11,748 nucleotides of DNA from Anaerolineales bacterium (lineage in GTDB: Bacteria; Chloroflexota; Anaerolineae; Anaerolineales; JABWBV01): contig JALUWE010000250.1 of the NCBI GenBank assembly GCA_027019845.1, positions 1 through 11,748 of the forward strand. The letters are read 5' to 3'. Every line of letters begins with the position of its first letter. The stretch's first letter is position 1. The translations under genes and the position numbers were made by a program. The notes beneath the pieces were generated by a model that had not been told where the DNA came from, did no database searches, and saw nothing but the letters and a program-made list of their open reading frames with translations. Below, piece after piece: positions 1 to 6,800 of the stretch.

Positions 1-66
1 TCCCCCAGTTCCCTCAGTTCCCCCAGTGCCCCCAGTGCCTCCAGTGCTCCCAGTGCCCCCAGTGAC
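1..66. repeat. 9-base CCCAGTGCY-type tandem array inside the helicase frame
   Basis: About seven units of the pattern CCCAGTGCC/CCCAGTGCT, with diverged CTCAGTTCC units at the left end, run to the window edge. On the minus strand they are read in frame as Thr-Gly-Gly/Thr-Gly-Ser repeats directly after helicase residues RAKNGV. Because the unit is nine bases, any copy number preserves the frame. The same family occurs between genes at 2990-3026 and 6116-6278. The far end lies outside the window, so it is unknown whether the helicase resumes after it. Confidence 0.9.
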
Positions 67-1920
67 ACCGTTTTTGGCGCGCGAGATGCGGTCCAGGTAG
101 CGGCTGACCTCGCGGCGGGTGAGTTTGGGGTAGATTTCGTGCAGCAACGCGGCCCGGTCGGGGTCGCTGGCGATGGCGAACGCGGGCGGGATGCCGCTCC
201 GGTCCCCGTCCTGGCGCAGCACCCCGGCCGCGAAGGCGTGAAAGGTTTGCACTGTGATTTCGCGGGCGGTCTCCGCGCCCAACAGCCCCTCCAGCCGTGC
301 GGACATCTCCTGCGCGGCCTTGTTGGTGAAGGTGATGGCCAGCACGCTCGCGGGCGGGACGCGTTTTTCGGTGATCAGGTGGGCGATGCGGTAGGTGAGC
401 GTGCGGGTCTTGCCCGCGCCCGGCCCGGCGGTGATGATCAGCGGGTGGCCGGTGCAGCGGACCGCGGCCTGCTGCTGGGGGTTCAGTGGCGGTGCGGGGG
501 ACGGGGTACGGGGTGCGGAGTACGGGGTGCGAGGTGCGGGGTGCGCTGCCCCCTCCCTGTCCCCGGTCTCCCGTCCCCGGTCCCCGGTCTCCCGTCCCCG
601 GTCCCCGGTCTCCCGCCCCCGGTCCCCGGTCCTCCGTCCCCCAAACATGCTCAACTGCGGCGAAATGCGCTCACGCTCCCCCTCCGCGAACAGGCGCACC
701 ACACCGAATTCGCCGTCGTAGCCCGCGGCGATCACCACTTCGCCAGCGCGCATCCGGCGGATGGCCTCGGCCAGCAGCGCGCCACCGGTGAGGGCGATGT
801 CTTCGAGGGGCGCGTGCATCAGGACGTGCAGTTCCGGGCCAAGCTGGTCGAGCAGCAGGGTGTAGGTACGCTGGACGCGTTTGGTGTTCACACCGACCTG
901 GAGCACTTCGGAGAGGATTTCGGGCAGCGGGATCAGGCTGGTGAACGGGTGGGTGCGCGGGGGCTGTTCCCCCTCGGGGCGGTCGGCCAGCTCCTCGACG
1001 CGGTGCATCACCCCGACGGTGACGGGTTTGCCGCACACCGCGCACAGGCGGTTGTGTTGCAGCGTGGTGGCCGGATGCCAGCGCACCCCGCATTTGCGGT
1101 GGCCGTCGTAGTGGTATTTGCCCTCTTCGGGGAAGAACTCGATGGTGCCCAGAAAGCCCTCGCCGCTGCGCAGTGCGGCGAAGATGGCCGGATAGGAAAG
1201 CTCCGTGTCGAACAGGTTGGCTTCGCGGGCCAGCTTTTGGGGCGAGTGCGCGTCCGAGTTGGAGACCAGGGTGTAGCGGTCGAGCATGGTCAGCCGCCAG
1301 TTCATCGGCGGGTCCGAGGACAGGCCGGTTTCGACCGCGAAGATGTGCGGGGTGAGGTCCTCGAAGCACTCTTCCACGCTATCGTAGCCGGATTTGGAGC
1401 CGAGCAGCGAGAACCACGGCGTCCAGATGTGCGCCGGGATGAGGTGGTTTTGGGGGTGGATGTCGAGGATGAGTTCCAGCAGGTCGCGGGAGGGCAGCCC
1501 CAGGATGGGTCGCCCGTCGGAGCGGATGTTGCCGATTTTTTCGAGCGCGGCCTGTACCTTTTCCACCGTGTCCAGGTCGGGCGCGAAGACCACGTTGTGG
1601 ACTTTGCGCACGCGGCCGTTTTTCTTGTAGATGCTGCTGATTTCGCCGCCCAGCAGGAAGCGCACCTCCCCGCGGCAGGCTTTGGGGACTTCGGCCTGCA
1701 CCCCGCGGGCGTATTCGGGCTTCAGGCGGTATAACCCCTCTTCCGCGGGTTCCAGTTTTTCGCGCATTTCGGCCAGCCAGCCGGGGTGGGCGATGTCACC
1801 CGTGCCGACCACGTGCACGCCTTTGAGCTGCGCCCATTGCGCCAGATGCTCGAAATCCAGGTGTTTGCTGGTGGCGCGGGAGTAATGGGAGTGCAGGTGG
1901 AGGTCGGCGGTGAAGTGCAT
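1..1920 (-). CDS. Endonuclease Q-like PHP nuclease fused to UvrD/Rep-type helicase (C-terminus beyond left edge)
   Basis: Only the first 640 residues are in the window; the frame is open to the left edge. The N-terminus is a PHP metal-dependent hydrolase of the endonuclease Q type: DLHLHSHYS (H8, H10), GTGDIAHPGW (residues 39-48), E93 in GGEIS, and SNSDAH with D223 and H225. A probable zinc site follows (C277, C293, C296). EndoQ enzymes nick DNA 5' of deaminated bases. After a low-complexity linker (about 429-479) comes an SF1 helicase: Q-motif LNPQQQAAV (479 on), Walker A GPGAGKT (K504, T505), then ITFTNKAAQEM and TFHAFA. The inference is a repair enzyme that nicks and then unwinds. The start is ATG at 1920, with an AAGGGG ribosome site overlapping the dnaJ stop 13 bases upstream. 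Oddly, the linker and the last 22 visible residues are encoded by tandem repeats. Family identity is firm; substrate is inferred. Confidence 0.88.
   Translation of the reverse strand, partial: MHFTADLHLHSHYSRATSKHLDFEHLAQWAQLKGVHVVGTGDIAHPGWLAEMREKLEPAEEGLYRLKPEYARGVQAEVPKACRGEVRFLLGGEISSIYKKNGRVRKVHNVVFAPDLDTVEKVQAALEKIGNIRSDGRPILGLPSRDLLELILDIHPQNHLIPAHIWTPWFSLLGSKSGYDSVEECFEDLTPHIFAVETGLSSDPPMNWRLTMLDRYTLVSNSDAHSPQKLAREANLFDTELSYPAIFAALRSGEGFLGTIEFFPEEGKYHYDGHRKCGVRWHPATTLQHNRLCAVCGKPVTVGVMHRVEELADRPEGEQPPRTHPFTSLIPLPEILSEVLQVGVNTKRVQRTYTLLLDQLGPELHVLMHAPLEDIALTGGALLAEAIRRMRAGEVVIAAGYDGEFGVVRLFAEGERERISPQLSMFGGRRTGDRGRETGDRGRETGDRGRETGDREGAAHPAPRTPYSAPRTPSPAPPLNPQQQAAVRCTGHPLIITAGPGAGKTRTLTYRIAHLITEKRVPPASVLAITFTNKAAQEMSARLEGLLGAETAREITVQTFHAFAAGVLRQDGDRSGIPPAFAIASDPDRAALLHEIYPKLTRREVSRYLDRISRAKNGVTGGTGSTGGTGGTGGTEGTGG
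502..546. repeat. Heptamer array GGGTRCG inside coding sequence
   Basis: Six 7-base units (GGGTACG, GGGTGCG, GAGTACG, GGGTGCG, AGGTGCG, GGGTGCG). They lie in the minus-strand gene in the linker between nuclease and helicase, where they encode Ala/Pro/Arg-rich sequence (APRTPYSAPRTPSPAP). Six units make 42 bases, a multiple of three, so the frame is kept. A looser relative of the same family (AGTACGG/AGTAAGG) is intergenic at 6052-6093. Confidence 0.85.
559..641. repeat. Heptamer array with 21-base higher-order unit inside coding sequence
   Basis: Eleven 7-base units from 565 to 641 follow the order GGTCTCC, CGTCCCC, GGTCCCC, repeated three times with small changes and then two further units. 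Three heptamers make 21 bases, so the minus-strand frame reads an exact seven-residue protein repeat, GDRGRET, about three times (around helicase-fusion residues 431-455). It directly follows the end of the EndoQ-like part (SMFGG, near residue 428). Confidence 0.9.
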
Positions 1921-1933
1921 GGGATGGAATCGT

Positions 1934-2878
1934 TCACCCCTTCTTATGCAGCTCCCGCAGCTGCTCGAACAGCCGTTTCTCTTCTTCGGAGAGTTTGTCG
2001 GGAAGCTTGATCTCGACGGTTGCCAGCAGGTCGCCGTGTTCGTGCGGTTTGCGCAGTTTTGGCATCCCTTTGCCGCGCAGCCGGAAGGTCTTGCCGTTGG
2101 CGGTCAGGGGCGGGATTTTGAGCTTGACCGGGCGTTCCATCGTGGGGACTTCGACCTCTCCGCCCAGAATAGCGGTGTACAGATCGAGGGGCACGGTGAC
2201 GCGCAAGTCGTCTTTCCGGCGGGTGAATACCGGGTGGGGCAGCACACGAATTTTCAGGTAGAGGTCGCCGGCCTGGCCCCCGCGCGCGCCCTGCCCGCCC
2301 TGTCCGGCGACGCGCACTTTGGAGCCGGTGCGCACCCCTTTGGGGATTTTGATCTCCATGCGGCTGCCGTCGGCGCGTTCGAAGATGCGCGAAGCGCCGT
2401 GGTAGGCCTCCTCCAGCGTGATCTCGACGCCCTGTTCGATGTCCTGCCCGCGCAGGGGTTGGGTGCGCGCCCGGCCCGCGCCGCGGCCGAACAGGGTCTC
2501 GAAAAAGTCGGAGAATCCGCCGATTCCGCCCAATCCGCCCTCGCCGAAGATGTCGCGCAGGTCTTCCACGTTGACGGTGCGCGTGTATGTGCCCGGCCCG
2601 CCTGCCCAGCGGCCCCAATCGAAATCCTCCGGTCTGCCGCCGGCGCGCGCGTACTGCTGCCAGTGCTGGCCGAACTGGTCGTACTTCTTGCGTTTTTCCG
2701 GGTCGGACAGCACCTGGTAGGCTTCGTTGATCTCTTTGAACTTTTCTTCGGCGCGTTTGTCGCCCTGGTTGGCGTCCGGGTGGTATTTGCGCGCCAACCT
2801 GCGAAACGCATCCCGAATTTCTTCCTGCGTGGCGTTTTTGCTCACGCCGAGGCTTTTGTAGTAATCGTGGTATTCCAT
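1934..2878 (-). CDS. dnaJ: DnaJ/CbpA-type J-domain co-chaperone
   Basis: This 314-residue Hsp40 co-chaperone delivers unfolded clients to DnaK and stimulates its ATPase in the cytoplasm. The J domain fills residues 1-70, with the catalytic HPD at 33-35 and the helix IV segment DPEKRKKYDQFG. A Gly/Phe/Trp-rich stretch follows (about 71-130), then two C-terminal client-binding beta domains (GQDIEQGVEITLEEAYHG onward). There is no CxxCxGxG zinc finger, so it is a class II, CbpA-like protein, and its length fits that class (roughly 300-330). The ATG at 2878 has an AGGTGA ribosome site seven bases upstream and a near-consensus promoter just before it. The gene lies 13 bases before the nuclease-helicase and is probably cotranscribed with it. 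The naming could equally be cbpA; function is secure. Confidence 0.95.
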   Translation of the reverse strand: MEYHDYYKSLGVSKNATQEEIRDAFRRLARKYHPDANQGDKRAEEKFKEINEAYQVLSDPEKRKKYDQFGQHWQQYARAGGRPEDFDWGRWAGGPGTYTRTVNVEDLRDIFGEGGLGGIGGFSDFFETLFGRGAGRARTQPLRGQDIEQGVEITLEEAYHGASRIFERADGSRMEIKIPKGVRTGSKVRVAGQGGQGARGGQAGDLYLKIRVLPHPVFTRRKDDLRVTVPLDLYTAILGGEVEVPTMERPVKLKIPPLTANGKTFRLRGKGMPKLRKPHEHGDLLATVEIKLPDKLSEEEKRLFEQLRELHKKG

Positions 2879-2899
2879 ACGCTCATCACCTGAGGAGGG

Positions 2900-2928
2900 A
2901 TTATACTTCGTGAGGCGGTGATTCTCAA
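2900..2928 (-). promoter_or_regulatory. Sigma-70-type promoter of dnaJ
   Basis: On the minus strand, TTGAGA (2928-2923) and TATAAT (2905-2900) are separated by exactly 17 bases. That is a five-of-six -35 box and a perfect -10 box. Predicted transcription would start near 2893, leaving a leader of about 15 bases that contains the AGGTGA ribosome site. No CIRCE heat-shock operator (TTAGCACTC-N9-GAGTGCTAA) is visible around it. Confidence 0.8.
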
Positions 2929-2940
2929 TATGTGATGTGT

Positions 2941-3026
2941 TCAGTGGTCAGTGGTCAGTGGTCAGTGGTCAGTGTTCAGTTTTCAGTGCCCTCGGTGCTC
3001 CCAGTGCTCCCAGTGTTCCCAGGCCC
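2941..3026. repeat. Heptamer (TCAGTGG) array followed by 9-base CCCAGTGCT array
   Basis: Seven 7-base units run from 2941 to 2989 (TCAGTGG four times, then TCAGTGT, TCAGTTT and TCAGTGC). They merge into about four 9-base units of the CCCAGTGCT type. The block fills the spacer between the dnaJ promoter and the 3' end of hsp20. Confidence 0.9.
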
Positions 3027-3036
3027 CGCACGCGAC

Positions 3037-3070
3037 CGCCGGGAACCGTGTTCGAAACCGGTTCCCGGCG
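3037..3070 (-). terminator. Strong GC-rich hairpin downstream of hsp20
   Basis: Perfect 12-base arms CGCCGGGAACCG (3037-3048) and CGGTTCCCGGCG (3059-3070) enclose a ten-base loop that can itself pair GTT with AAC. It begins about 30 bases past the hsp20 stop, where a terminator is expected. There is no T-run on either side, so it is not a classical intrinsic terminator. It could instead protect the 3' end of the transcript. Confidence 0.55.
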
Positions 3071-3099
3071 ATTGAAGAAATAAGGAGAAGCGATGCGTC

Positions 3100-3570
3100 T
3101 TATGCGTCGATGATCTCGCCTTTGCTGGATTTGCCGTTGGTGCGGATGGCAATGCGCTTGGGTTTGAATTCGTCCGCTTTGGGAATGGTCAGGGTCAAGA
3201 CGCCATGTTCGTAGCTGGCGCTAACCGCATCCGCATTGACTGCGACCGGAAGCCGGACGCTGCGGGAAAAGCTGCCGTATCTGCGCTCGCGCAAATGATA
3301 ATCCGCTTCCTCCAGGGTTTCGTCCATCTTGACTTCGCCCTTGATGGTCAGCATGTTGTTTTCGAGGGTGACTTCGATGTCGTCAGGGTTCACGCCCGGA
3401 ATGGAAGCCTTCACCACGTAATCGTCATCCCTTTCGGCAACGTCCAAAGCCAGTTCCCACGTGGGCATCACGGCCAGGTCGCTGAAGAAGGGGTCTTCGA
3501 AAAAGCGGTCAAAAGCACGCTGCCAGGCGAGCATTTCACGAGCAGGATTCCAACGAGCTAGCTTCATCAT
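3100..3570 (-). CDS. Small heat-shock protein, Hsp20/alpha-crystallin family
   Basis: This 156-residue ATP-independent holdase binds unfolding proteins and passes them to DnaK/DnaJ. The N-terminal arm (1-38) is rich in Phe and Trp (AFDRFFEDPFF). The alpha-crystallin domain spans about 39-131, starting at LALDVAERDDDYVVKASIPG and ending with the family signature GVLTLTIPK (123-131). A C-terminal I-x-I motif (I140, I142) is the usual oligomerisation anchor. Length and layout are typical. The first of two adjacent ATG codons (3570) is preferred: AAAGGAG lies about ten bases upstream. No convincing promoter or CIRCE element was found in the 3571-3698 spacer. It is probably monocistronic, with a terminator upstream and a hairpin downstream. 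dnaJ is the next gene on the same strand, so the two chaperones are neighbours. Confidence 0.95.
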   Translation of the reverse strand: MMKLARWNPAREMLAWQRAFDRFFEDPFFSDLAVMPTWELALDVAERDDDYVVKASIPGVNPDDIEVTLENNMLTIKGEVKMDETLEEADYHLRERRYGSFSRSVRLPVAVNADAVSASYEHGVLTLTIPKADEFKPKRIAIRTNGKSSKGEIIDA

Positions 3571-3698
3571 TTTTCATCACTCCTTTCGGGTGTGTATGGT
3601 TTTGAGTATCGAATGGGTGGTTTCCGTTTGCATCCCCTATTAAAGCCGGGTTTTGTAAGAAAAACATAGGCGCGGGATATGCGCTGTGTTAGAGAAAC

Positions 3699-3728
3699 AA
3701 AAAAACAGGGCGCGCAAGGCACCCTGTT
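3699..3728 (-). terminator. Intrinsic terminator of gdhA
   Basis: On the minus strand, AACAGGGTGC and GCGCCCTGTT form a ten-pair stem with one G-U wobble around a five-base loop. A run of seven T follows directly. It starts 28 bases past the GDH stop codon and separates that gene from hsp20. Confidence 0.9.
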
Positions 3729-3756
3729 CGTAAGCGGCGTATTGCAAGCGCGCTGG

Positions 3757-5025
3757 CTACGGAAAAATCCCCCGTTCCTTGTACACTTTTTCCAACCGAG
3801 TCAAGGCCACGATGTAGGCGGCGGTGCGCAAATCCGTGCTGTACTCGTGGGCAGTGTCACGTACAGAGGCGTACGCGGCGCGCATCTTCTTGTGCAGCTT
3901 GTGGTCCACTTCGTCCAGGTCCCAATACTCGCTGCGCTTGTTTTGCAGCCACTCGAAATAGCTGACGATCACCCCGCCAGCGTTGCACAGGATATCCGGC
4001 AGCAACTCGATGCCGCGTTGTTGTAAAATCGCGTCTCCCTCGATGTCTGTTGGCCCGTTGGCGCCCTCCACCACCAGGCGCACGTTCAGCAAAGGGGCGG
4101 TCTGCGCGGTGATTTGATTTTCCAGCGCGGCGGGGACAAAAATGTCAGCGGTGGTGCTCAAAAATGTGGGATGGTCAACCGGCTGCCCTTGCGGGTACCC
4201 GGCCAGGCCGCCATATTCCTGGACGTAGGCGGTCAGATCGTCGGGATCGATCCCCTCCGGGTTGTGGATCGCACCGGTGGCATCCTCGACCGCCACCAAC
4301 CGGGCGCCGTGCATCTTCATCAACCGGGCAGCCCACGAACCCACGTTGCCAAACCCCTGCACGCAATAGGTGATCTCACTGAGATCAACCGCGTTGTCCT
4401 GCGCCCACATCTCGATCACGTACACCACCCCCTGCCCGGTGGCCTTCTCGCGCCCTACGCTGCCGCCGGACTGGATCGGCTTACCGGTGACCACGTGGGT
4501 GCTGCGGTTGCGCTCCTGGGGCGGCATCATTTGCAAATAGGTATCCAAAATCCAGGCCATGATCTGGGCGTTCGTGTTCACATCCGGGGCCGGGATGTCG
4601 TACTCCGGGCCGATGTTGCTGCCCAACGCGAAGGTAAACCGCCGGGTGATACGTTCGATTTCGCTTTGCGAATATTTGCGCGGGTCGATTTGAATCCCGC
4701 CTTTTGCGCCGCCCAGCGGAAGGCCTGCAATCGCACACTTCCACGTCATCCAGGTCGCCAGGGCGCGCACCTCGTCAATATCCACCGACGGGTGATAGCG
4801 CAGACCGCCCTTATACGGCCCCAGCACATTGTTATGCTGCACCCGGTAACCGGTGAACATTTCGATGTTGCCGTTGTCCATCTTGACCGGAAAATTGACC
4901 ACGATTTCGTTGGTGGTTTTGGACAAAATTTTACGGATTGGCGGGTCCAGATTCATCAAATCAGCAGCCTTATCGAACTGCTGCCTGACCGTGGCATACA
5001 CGCTCCGATTCGTGACCGTTGACAT
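3757..5025 (-). CDS. gdhA: Glutamate dehydrogenase (Glu/Leu/Phe/Val dehydrogenase family)
   Basis: It catalyses reversible oxidative deamination of glutamate to 2-oxoglutarate and ammonia with NAD(P). The start chosen is ATG at 5025 (MSTVTNRS, 422 residues), because AGGAGG lies four bases upstream; the longer frame to 5061 has no such site. Substrate-site lysines are visible at K72 (PYKGGLRYHP), K96 and K108, the last in the signature PLGGAKGGI (103-111). The Rossmann domain carries GFGNVGS. The residues after strand two (VAVEDATG) end in an acid, which mildly suggests NAD over NADP. Length matches hexameric family members of about 420 residues. It follows the membrane protein by 91 bases and ends at a strong terminator. 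The oxoacid oxidoreductase operon on the opposite strand could consume its product. An amino-acid dehydrogenase of another specificity is less likely. Confidence 0.95.
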   Translation of the reverse strand: MSTVTNRSVYATVRQQFDKAADLMNLDPPIRKILSKTTNEIVVNFPVKMDNGNIEMFTGYRVQHNNVLGPYKGGLRYHPSVDIDEVRALATWMTWKCAIAGLPLGGAKGGIQIDPRKYSQSEIERITRRFTFALGSNIGPEYDIPAPDVNTNAQIMAWILDTYLQMMPPQERNRSTHVVTGKPIQSGGSVGREKATGQGVVYVIEMWAQDNAVDLSEITYCVQGFGNVGSWAARLMKMHGARLVAVEDATGAIHNPEGIDPDDLTAYVQEYGGLAGYPQGQPVDHPTFLSTTADIFVPAALENQITAQTAPLLNVRLVVEGANGPTDIEGDAILQQRGIELLPDILCNAGGVIVSYFEWLQNKRSEYWDLDEVDHKLHKKMRAAYASVRDTAHEYSTDLRTAAYIVALTRLEKVYKERGIFP

Positions 5026-5070
5026 GCGTCCTCCTGAAACAAGTTTTAGGATGGTATCCAAAGTGACCGG

Positions 5071-5091
5071 ATTCTAGCCGGAATCTTCCGG
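5071..5091 (-). promoter_or_regulatory. Candidate gdhA promoter -10 overlapping a short palindrome
   Basis: On the minus strand TAGAAT (5076-5071) matches a -10 box in five of six bases, but the expected -35 position reads TATCCA, a poor match. Adjacent is the palindrome CCGGAATCTTCCGG (5078-5091; six-base arms, two-base centre), which could be an operator. This is suggestive only. Confidence 0.25.
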
Positions 5092-5116
5092 GATGGATAG
5101 GGGAAGCGGGCAAACG

Positions 5117-5752
5117 TTATCTCCCTTCCCGCCATAACAACACGCCACCCGCGAGCAACAGCACCAGCATCCACAGCAGCAACAGCGGCGTCGCGGCGCG
5201 GTCGATCACCGTAAGGCCGTTGACCACCGGGAAGAGCACGAACATCCCGGCCACAATCGCCGGAAACCGGCGTCCCGGCAGCGCGAGCAGGATGCCCGCC
5301 GCGAAAAAGACCAGCGCCAGGGCCGCGCTGGCATATTTGACCTGCTCCACCGCGGCCAACGCGCTCACCTCCCAGGGCTGGATGGCGACCCCCGCCAGCG
5401 CGGCGCGCGCCATGTTCACGGTCAACGCGTTCTCGATCACGTCCAACACCGCCAGCAGCCCCGCGAACCCCAACCCCGCCGCGGCCAGCAGCCGGGCGCG
5501 CGGCCAGACCAGCGCGGCCGCCGCGATGAACGTGCCCGTATACGCGATCAGGAACACGTTATCCAGCGCCATGACCGTGATCAACGTGGAGGCCACCGGT
5601 TGGAGCATGGCCGCGTACGCTTCAGGCGTGCCCGGCTGCCCAAAAGCCGCCATTTGTTCCCCAATCGGGCCGCCCACCACTACCATCGCCACTAAAATCA
5701 GCGCGCCCGCAAACGCGAACACCGCGCCAACGCGAATCAGTCTTGTGTTCAT
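5117..5752 (-). CDS. Six-helix integral membrane protein of unknown function
   Basis: This is a 211-residue hydrophobic protein not assigned to a family with confidence. Six membrane segments can be read at about residues 8-28, 58-84, 88-110, 140-158, 162-182 and 188-206. A short loop between the first two (GGPIGEQMAAFGQPGTPEAYAA) is the main polar stretch. There are no catalytic motifs, cysteines or metal-binding clusters. The overall pattern, with a conserved-looking Asp in the second and third helices (ALDNVF, VLDVIEN), recalls small uncharacterised DUF4386-like membrane proteins, but that is a guess. The start is ATG at 5752 rather than 5761, because GGAG directly abuts the upstream ATG and sits nine bases before the chosen one. 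It lies upstream of gdhA on the same strand with no terminator between, so cotranscription is possible. Confidence 0.8.
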   Translation of the reverse strand: MNTRLIRVGAVFAFAGALILVAMVVVGGPIGEQMAAFGQPGTPEAYAAMLQPVASTLITVMALDNVFLIAYTGTFIAAAALVWPRARLLAAAGLGFAGLLAVLDVIENALTVNMARAALAGVAIQPWEVSALAAVEQVKYASAALALVFFAAGILLALPGRRFPAIVAGMFVLFPVVNGLTVIDRAATPLLLLWMLVLLLAGGVLLWREGR

Positions 5753-5770
5753 GTTGTACATCTCCAGGGG

Positions 5771-5819
5771 ATAAGGTGTCAGGTATCAGGTATCAGGTGT
5801 CAGGTGTCAGGTGTCAGGT
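5771..5819. repeat. Heptamer array GTCAGGT/ATCAGGT
   Basis: Seven consecutive 7-base units: ATAAGGT, GTCAGGT, ATCAGGT twice, then GTCAGGT three times. The array begins 18 bases upstream of the membrane-protein start codon, so the promoter of that gene must lie in or beyond repeats. The following stretch 5820-5904 is non-repetitive and non-coding as far as can be seen, with no assignable feature. Confidence 0.92.
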
Positions 5820-5904
5820 TGCAGACAGGCTCAGCAGATCGAAATGGCAGCTTCGGAAACCCTGCCCTGCAAGACTGCGCTCCACGGATGAAAGAACAAC
5901 AAAT

Positions 5905-5985
5905 CAGACCAGTCAGACCAGTTAGACAAATCAGACAAATTAGACCAGTTAGACAAATTAGACCAGTCAGACAAATTAGACCAGC
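5905..5985. repeat. 9-base array CAGACCAGT/TAGACAAAT
   Basis: Nine consecutive 9-base units in which positions vary between C/T at the start and CCAGT/CAAAT at the end. The same family returns at 10510-10662. Because nine is a multiple of three, the array stays open in several frames and creates false ORFs with patterns such as QIRPVR or DWSNLS. Confidence 0.93.
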
Positions 5986-6005
5986 CGACCAACCACACCA
6001 AATAG

Positions 6006-6036
6006 TTTACTACGGCGTGCAGAATTGGGGTAAAAT
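6006..6036 (+). promoter_or_regulatory. Weak candidate promoter for the CBS-kor operon
   Basis: TTTACT (6006-6011) and TAAAAT (6031-6036) are separated by 19 bases. The -10 matches five of six bases; the -35 is only four of six and the spacing is long. It lies in the last non-repetitive stretch before the CBS gene. A transcript from here would carry a leader of roughly 270 bases made mostly of repeats. Confidence 0.3.
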
Positions 6037-6051
6037 TAGTGCAATGTGTGA

Positions 6052-6278
6052 AGTAAGGAGTACGGAGCAAGAAGTACGGAGTAAGGAGTAGGGGAGATAT
6101 TCAGTATTCAGTATCTCCAGTGCTCCCGGTGTTCCCAGTGTTCCCAGTGTTCAGTGTTCAGCGTCTCCAGTGTTCCCAGTGCTCCCAGTGTTCCCAGTGC
6201 TCCCAGTGCCCCCAGTGCTCCCAGTGCCCCCAGTGCCCCCCAGTGATCCCAATGCCCCCAGTGCCCCCCAGTGCTCCC
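6052..6278. repeat. Heptamer (AGTACGG) plus long 9-base CCCAGTGCY array
   Basis: Six units of AGTAAGG/AGTACGG/AGTAGGG (6052-6093) are followed by two TTCAGTA heptamers. From 6116 to 6278 run about eighteen units of the CCCAGTGCT/CCCAGTGTT/CCCAGTGCC family, with occasional shortened or lengthened units. The array ends about 37 bases before the CBS-protein start codon. Together with the arrays at 5771 and 5905 it fills most of the 560-base gap between the divergent genes. Confidence 0.92.
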
Positions 6279-6315
6279 ATGTTCAATAACCGCCTAATCA
6301 ATCAACCACTTGCCC

Positions 6316-6783
6316 ATGAGTATCGAACAAAACCTCCAAAGCGAGCCGGTCACACAACTCGATCTGTCTGAATACACTGTGGTGGAAAGCGGCACGAGCG
6401 TGCGCGACACCATCCGGCAAATGCGCAACGAGAAACGCAACTGCGCCTTCATCGTCAAACAGGGTACGCTGGTCGGCATCTTCACCGACCGCGACGTGCT
6501 GCGCCGGGTGGTCGATCACCCCGAAATCTGGGACCACCCCATCGACGAGGTGATGACCCACCACCCGCGCACCATCCGCGGCGACCAGCCCACCGGCGCG
6601 GGCCTTCAATTTATGAACGACCTGCACTTCCGCAATACCCCCGTCCTCGACGAGGACGGTAACATCATCGGCAACATGACCTATTTCTCCCTCATCCGCT
6701 ACCTGGCCGACCACTTCCCCACAGAGGTGCTCAACCTGCCGCCCGACCCGGACAACTACGGCGAAGAGCGGCACGGCGGCTGA
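6316..6783 (+). CDS. Small stand-alone CBS-domain pair protein
   Basis: This 155-residue cytoplasmic protein is made almost entirely of two CBS domains (about 18-70 and 78-135), a fold that typically binds AMP, ATP or S-adenosyl compounds as a regulatory module. The first domain has the ribose-binding motif GIFTDRD (T57, D60). The second has NMTYFS in that place (T122, S125), so the usual Asp is missing and that site may be weak or changed. The tail is acidic and Pro-rich (PPDPDNYGEE). The gene lies 17 bases before korA on the same strand, and korB has its own CBS pair, so a role in controlling the oxidoreductase is the obvious inference. ATG at 6316 is preferred over TTG at 6310. No Shine-Dalgarno sequence is visible for either. 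Confidence 0.88.
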   Translation: MSIEQNLQSEPVTQLDLSEYTVVESGTSVRDTIRQMRNEKRNCAFIVKQGTLVGIFTDRDVLRRVVDHPEIWDHPIDEVMTHHPRTIRGDQPTGAGLQFMNDLHFRNTPVLDEDGNIIGNMTYFSLIRYLADHFPTEVLNLPPDPDNYGEERHGG

Positions 6784-6800
6784 AAAAAAGCGAGACACCC

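Noticed and set aside
139..1734. Long plus-strand open frame of 531 codons
   Set aside because: It lies opposite the nuclease-helicase gene, whose minus-strand reading has clear PHP and Walker A motifs. The plus reading is Gly/Ala/Arg-rich with no motif, a GC-content shadow.
2941..3026. CRISPR array
   Set aside because: Units are only 7-9 bases, directly abutting and without spacers; no cas genes are nearby. The same applies to the other arrays.
3571..3698. CIRCE or heat-shock promoter before hsp20
   Set aside because: No TTAGCACTC-N9-GAGTGCTAA element is present, and -35/-10 pairs at proper spacing are poor matches, so no site was called.
4114..5022. 302-codon plus-strand open frame
   Set aside because: It is antisense to glutamate dehydrogenase, whose family signature is unambiguous; the plus reading has no motif.
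5804..6371. Small open frames reading QIRPVR or CSQCSQCPQC repeats
   Set aside because: These are translations of the 9-base arrays with no domain, no ribosome site, and similar openness in other frames.
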